A stretch of DNA of 33,797 bases from Chloroflexota bacterium (GTDB taxonomy: Bacteria; Chloroflexota; Anaerolineae; Anaerolineales; UBA4823). Positions 32,554 to 33,797 of the stretch are shown in pieces (the first letter of the stretch is position 1; every line of letters begins with the position of its first letter). The position numbers and the translations under genes are program-made. The notes beneath the pieces are model-generated. The model worked only from the letters and a program-made list of their open reading frames with translations, had not been told where the DNA came from and ran no database searches. Where the stretch lies: contig JAKOUW010000204.1 of assembly GCA_029782365.1 (NCBI GenBank), positions 1-33,797 of the forward strand, read 5' to 3'.

Positions 32554-33618
32554 ATGCCCGACCTCAAAAAATTTGAAAAGCAGTTTTTCGCCGCCCTGCG
32601 CGACATCTTTGTGGGCGCCAAGGTGGAAGGCGATTCTGGCTATGTCAACCTGATGCGCATCAAGTCGCGCTACTTCGAACAGGGCGTCTTTCCACAGCTG
32701 CAAAAGGATATCTCTGCTGCCTTGCAGCCTTTCCCGGACTTTCGCGAGGAACTGTTCGACAAACTTTACACATTTTTCCAACGCTACTTCAGCGAGAGCG
32801 GTTCGATCTACTTCCGCTACACTGCCCTGCACCAGAATGTGTACGAAAAAGTGTACACCGATGACCGGGACGTGATCCTGTTTTGGAAGACGCACATGCT
32901 CTATTACGTCAAAACCGACCGCATCTTCACCAGCCTGGCGGTTGAGGTGGATGGAGTCAGGTTCTTCTTCGACGCCAGCGGCATGACGCTCAAAAAATCC
33001 AACGAAAAGCGCCAGACAGTGTATTCCTTCCGCAAAGTGGACCCCGAGGGTGTGCTGGTTTTCGAGGTAGCCTACTCCGAAAAGGGCAGGAGCACCAAAG
33101 TGGATGACATCCTCCAGGCAGTCAAGCAGGCTGCGGGGAAAGTCAGCGATGAAACCCTGGCCCAGGCTTTCCGGGTTTTCGAAAAGCAAAGCGAAGTGGA
33201 TTATTTCATCAACAAGAATGCACGCGCCTTCTTGCAGGAGCAGTTCGACCTGTGGCTGTACCAATATATGTTTGCCGGTCAAAACGTGTGGAGCGCCGAG
33301 CGCATCGCCGAACTGCAAACACTGAAAGCCATCGCTTTCAAAGTGATTGACTTCATCAGCCAGTTCGAAGACGAGCTGGTCAAAGTCTGGAACAAGCCCA
33401 AATTTGTGCGCAACAGCCATTACATTATCACGCTGGAGCGAATTGTGAATCCCCCCCTGGCCTCCCCTTTGCAAGGGGGGGAATCTGGCGCAGGACCTGT
33501 TCTCTCTGCGCCTCCCTTATCACGAGATGGCGCCTCTGCGCCTTCCTCATCAAAGGATGACCTTTCTGCGCCTCCCTTATCAGGGGTTGACCCCTCTGGT
33601 CTTGCCCTGATTTTGTAG
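32554..33618 (+). CDS. N-terminal part of a large DNA methyltransferase (type III/IIG-like), 3'-truncated by repeats and IS
   Basis: A 354-residue open frame. Residues 1-299 read like the conserved N-terminal module of large adenine-specific DNA methyltransferases (~900-1000 aa) in Chloroflexota-like genomes: IKSRYFEQGVFPQL, FREELFDKLYTFFQRYFSES, YFRYTALHQNVYEKVYTDDR, FEKQSEVDYFINKNARAFL, DFISQFEDELVKVWNKPKF. The catalytic DPPY and SAM motifs would come later and are absent. From residue 300 the frame runs through a CCCCTT hairpin and three 30-bp units (SAPPLSRDGA, SAPSSSKDDL, SAPPLSGVDP) into the IS, where it stops. The product cannot methylate DNA by itself. AGGAG lies eight bases before the ATG. 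The family call is from memory of similar sequences, not a search. Confidence 0.6.
   Translation: MPDLKKFEKQFFAALRDIFVGAKVEGDSGYVNLMRIKSRYFEQGVFPQLQKDISAALQPFPDFREELFDKLYTFFQRYFSESGSIYFRYTALHQNVYEKVYTDDRDVILFWKTHMLYYVKTDRIFTSLAVEVDGVRFFFDASGMTLKKSNEKRQTVYSFRKVDPEGVLVFEVAYSEKGRSTKVDDILQAVKQAAGKVSDETLAQAFRVFEKQSEVDYFINKNARAFLQEQFDLWLYQYMFAGQNVWSAERIAELQTLKAIAFKVIDFISQFEDELVKVWNKPKFVRNSHYIITLERIVNPPLASPLQGGESGAGPVLSAPPLSRDGASAPSSSKDDLSAPPLSGVDPSGLALIL
33464..33478. repeat. Hairpin CCCCTT-TGC-AAGGGG of a dispersed repeat
   Basis: A 6-bp stem with a 3-base loop inside the text encoding NPPLASPLQGG. This peptide-like text is familiar from dispersed palindromic repeats inserted in genes and gaps of GC-rich bacteria. 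It marks the point where methyltransferase-like sequence ends. Confidence 0.55.
33505..33594. repeat. Three 30-bp tandem units with palindromic ends
   Basis: Units 33505-33534, 33535-33564 and 33565-33594 all start TCTGCGCCT. Units 2 and 3 contain AAAGG-ATGA-CCTTT and AGGGG-TTGA-CCCCT (last base shared with the next unit), where paired positions have changed together. Unit 1 pairs poorly at the same place. The IS terminus begins two bases after unit 3. The length of 30 bp keeps the reading frame open. Confidence 0.8.
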
Positions 33619-33797
33619 ACATAATTAATGTCGCGATTTGAGTTCAAAATCCAATGGGCTGAGATAGCCTAAGGCTGAATGCAATCTCTTGCGATTGTAC
33701 CAAGCCTCAATAAATTCAAAGATCGTGGTTTTTGCGTCGGCTTTTGTTTTGAATTGCTTGAAAGCGCACTCTCCTTTCAGGGTTGCGTGAAAACTCT
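33597..33797 (-). mobile_element. 3' end of an IS3-family insertion sequence (right copy, inverted)
   Basis: Reverse complement of bases 1-201, with identity from the TG terminus at 33597 to the window edge. Both copies are cut at the same internal base, which suggests that the window edge was set by an assembly breaking at this repeated element. The element interrupts the methyltransferase frame beside its 30-bp repeats. Confidence 0.88.
33625..33795 (-). CDS. IS3-family transposase OrfB, C-terminal 56 residues (partial, right copy)
   Basis: Same 56-residue C-terminus as the frame at 3-173, on the minus strand, with stop TAA at 33627-33625. It is identical to the left copy, so the two insertions are recent or the two ends derive from one collapsed element. 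The catalytic N-terminal part lies beyond the window. Confidence 0.9.
   Translation of the reverse strand, partial: SFHATLKGECAFKQFKTKADAKTTIFEFIEAWYNRKRLHSALGYLSPLDFELKSRH

Noticed and set aside
1..33797. Composite transposon carrying 33 kb
   Set aside because: The genes look like ordinary chromosomal functions and both ends are cut at the same base inside the IS, as an assembly break would do. It is kept only as a possibility under findings.

Overview
The window reads like a piece of the chromosome of a GC-rich environmental bacterium, most probably a Chloroflexota of the Anaerolineae type. This is an inference from content. There are Thr/Pro-rich linkers after lipoprotein cysteines, several secreted beta-propeller proteins ending in a short hydrophobic-Pro-Leu tail, an F420-type (Ddn-like) oxidoreductase, large LuxR and BTAD regulators with helical-repeat domains, and an N-terminal methyltransferase module that I recall from that phylum. 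No rRNA or tRNA was seen.

Both ends are the same 201 bp in opposite orientation. This is the 3' end of an IS3-family element, and the identity stops exactly at a TG/CA terminus. The left copy cuts into a golvesin-domain protein (202-674). The right copy cuts into a DNA-methyltransferase gene (32554-33618) that has also picked up hairpin repeats.

Layout. (1) 874-4783, minus strand: FGGY sugar kinase, LuxR regulator and cupin, closed by a clear terminator. (2) 5077-9345: a PuuB-like FAD amine oxidase divergent from a PotD/PotB/PotC-like polyamine transporter that has no ATPase gene; the shared promoter region holds a symmetric operator. (3) 9346-12583: nested inverted repeats that may form a structured RNA, a DUF2461 protein, a lipoprotein and an MFS transporter. 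(4) 12692-13064: a 93-bp tandem array in which every unit is a large nested hairpin. (5) 13073-18081: a Tat-exported beta-lactamase-fold hydrolase divergent from a delta-60-repeat propeller protein. (6) 18121-24074: a BTAD/AAA/TPR regulator co-transcribed with an alpha/beta hydrolase, flanked on both sides by promoters carrying the same pair of TCAAACG heptamers at 11-bp spacing. (7) 24137-28153: a small NHL-like ORF, a secreted zinc-metallopeptidase candidate and a WDG-repeat propeller protein. (8) 28183-32258, minus strand: F420-type oxidoreductase, S9 peptidase and type-B carboxylesterase, with a two-copy intergenic repeat.

The best candidate for an undescribed system is in region 6. The BTAD protein is of the SARP/AfsR type. 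Regulators of that type bind 7-bp direct repeats at 11-bp spacing just upstream of the -10. The only two places where I noticed such repeats face away from the regulator operon, toward the duplicated-domain protein plus NmrA-like reductase operon (minus strand) and toward the small ORF plus metallopeptidase (plus strand). This suggests one local regulon joining an intracellular redox pair to a secreted peptidase.
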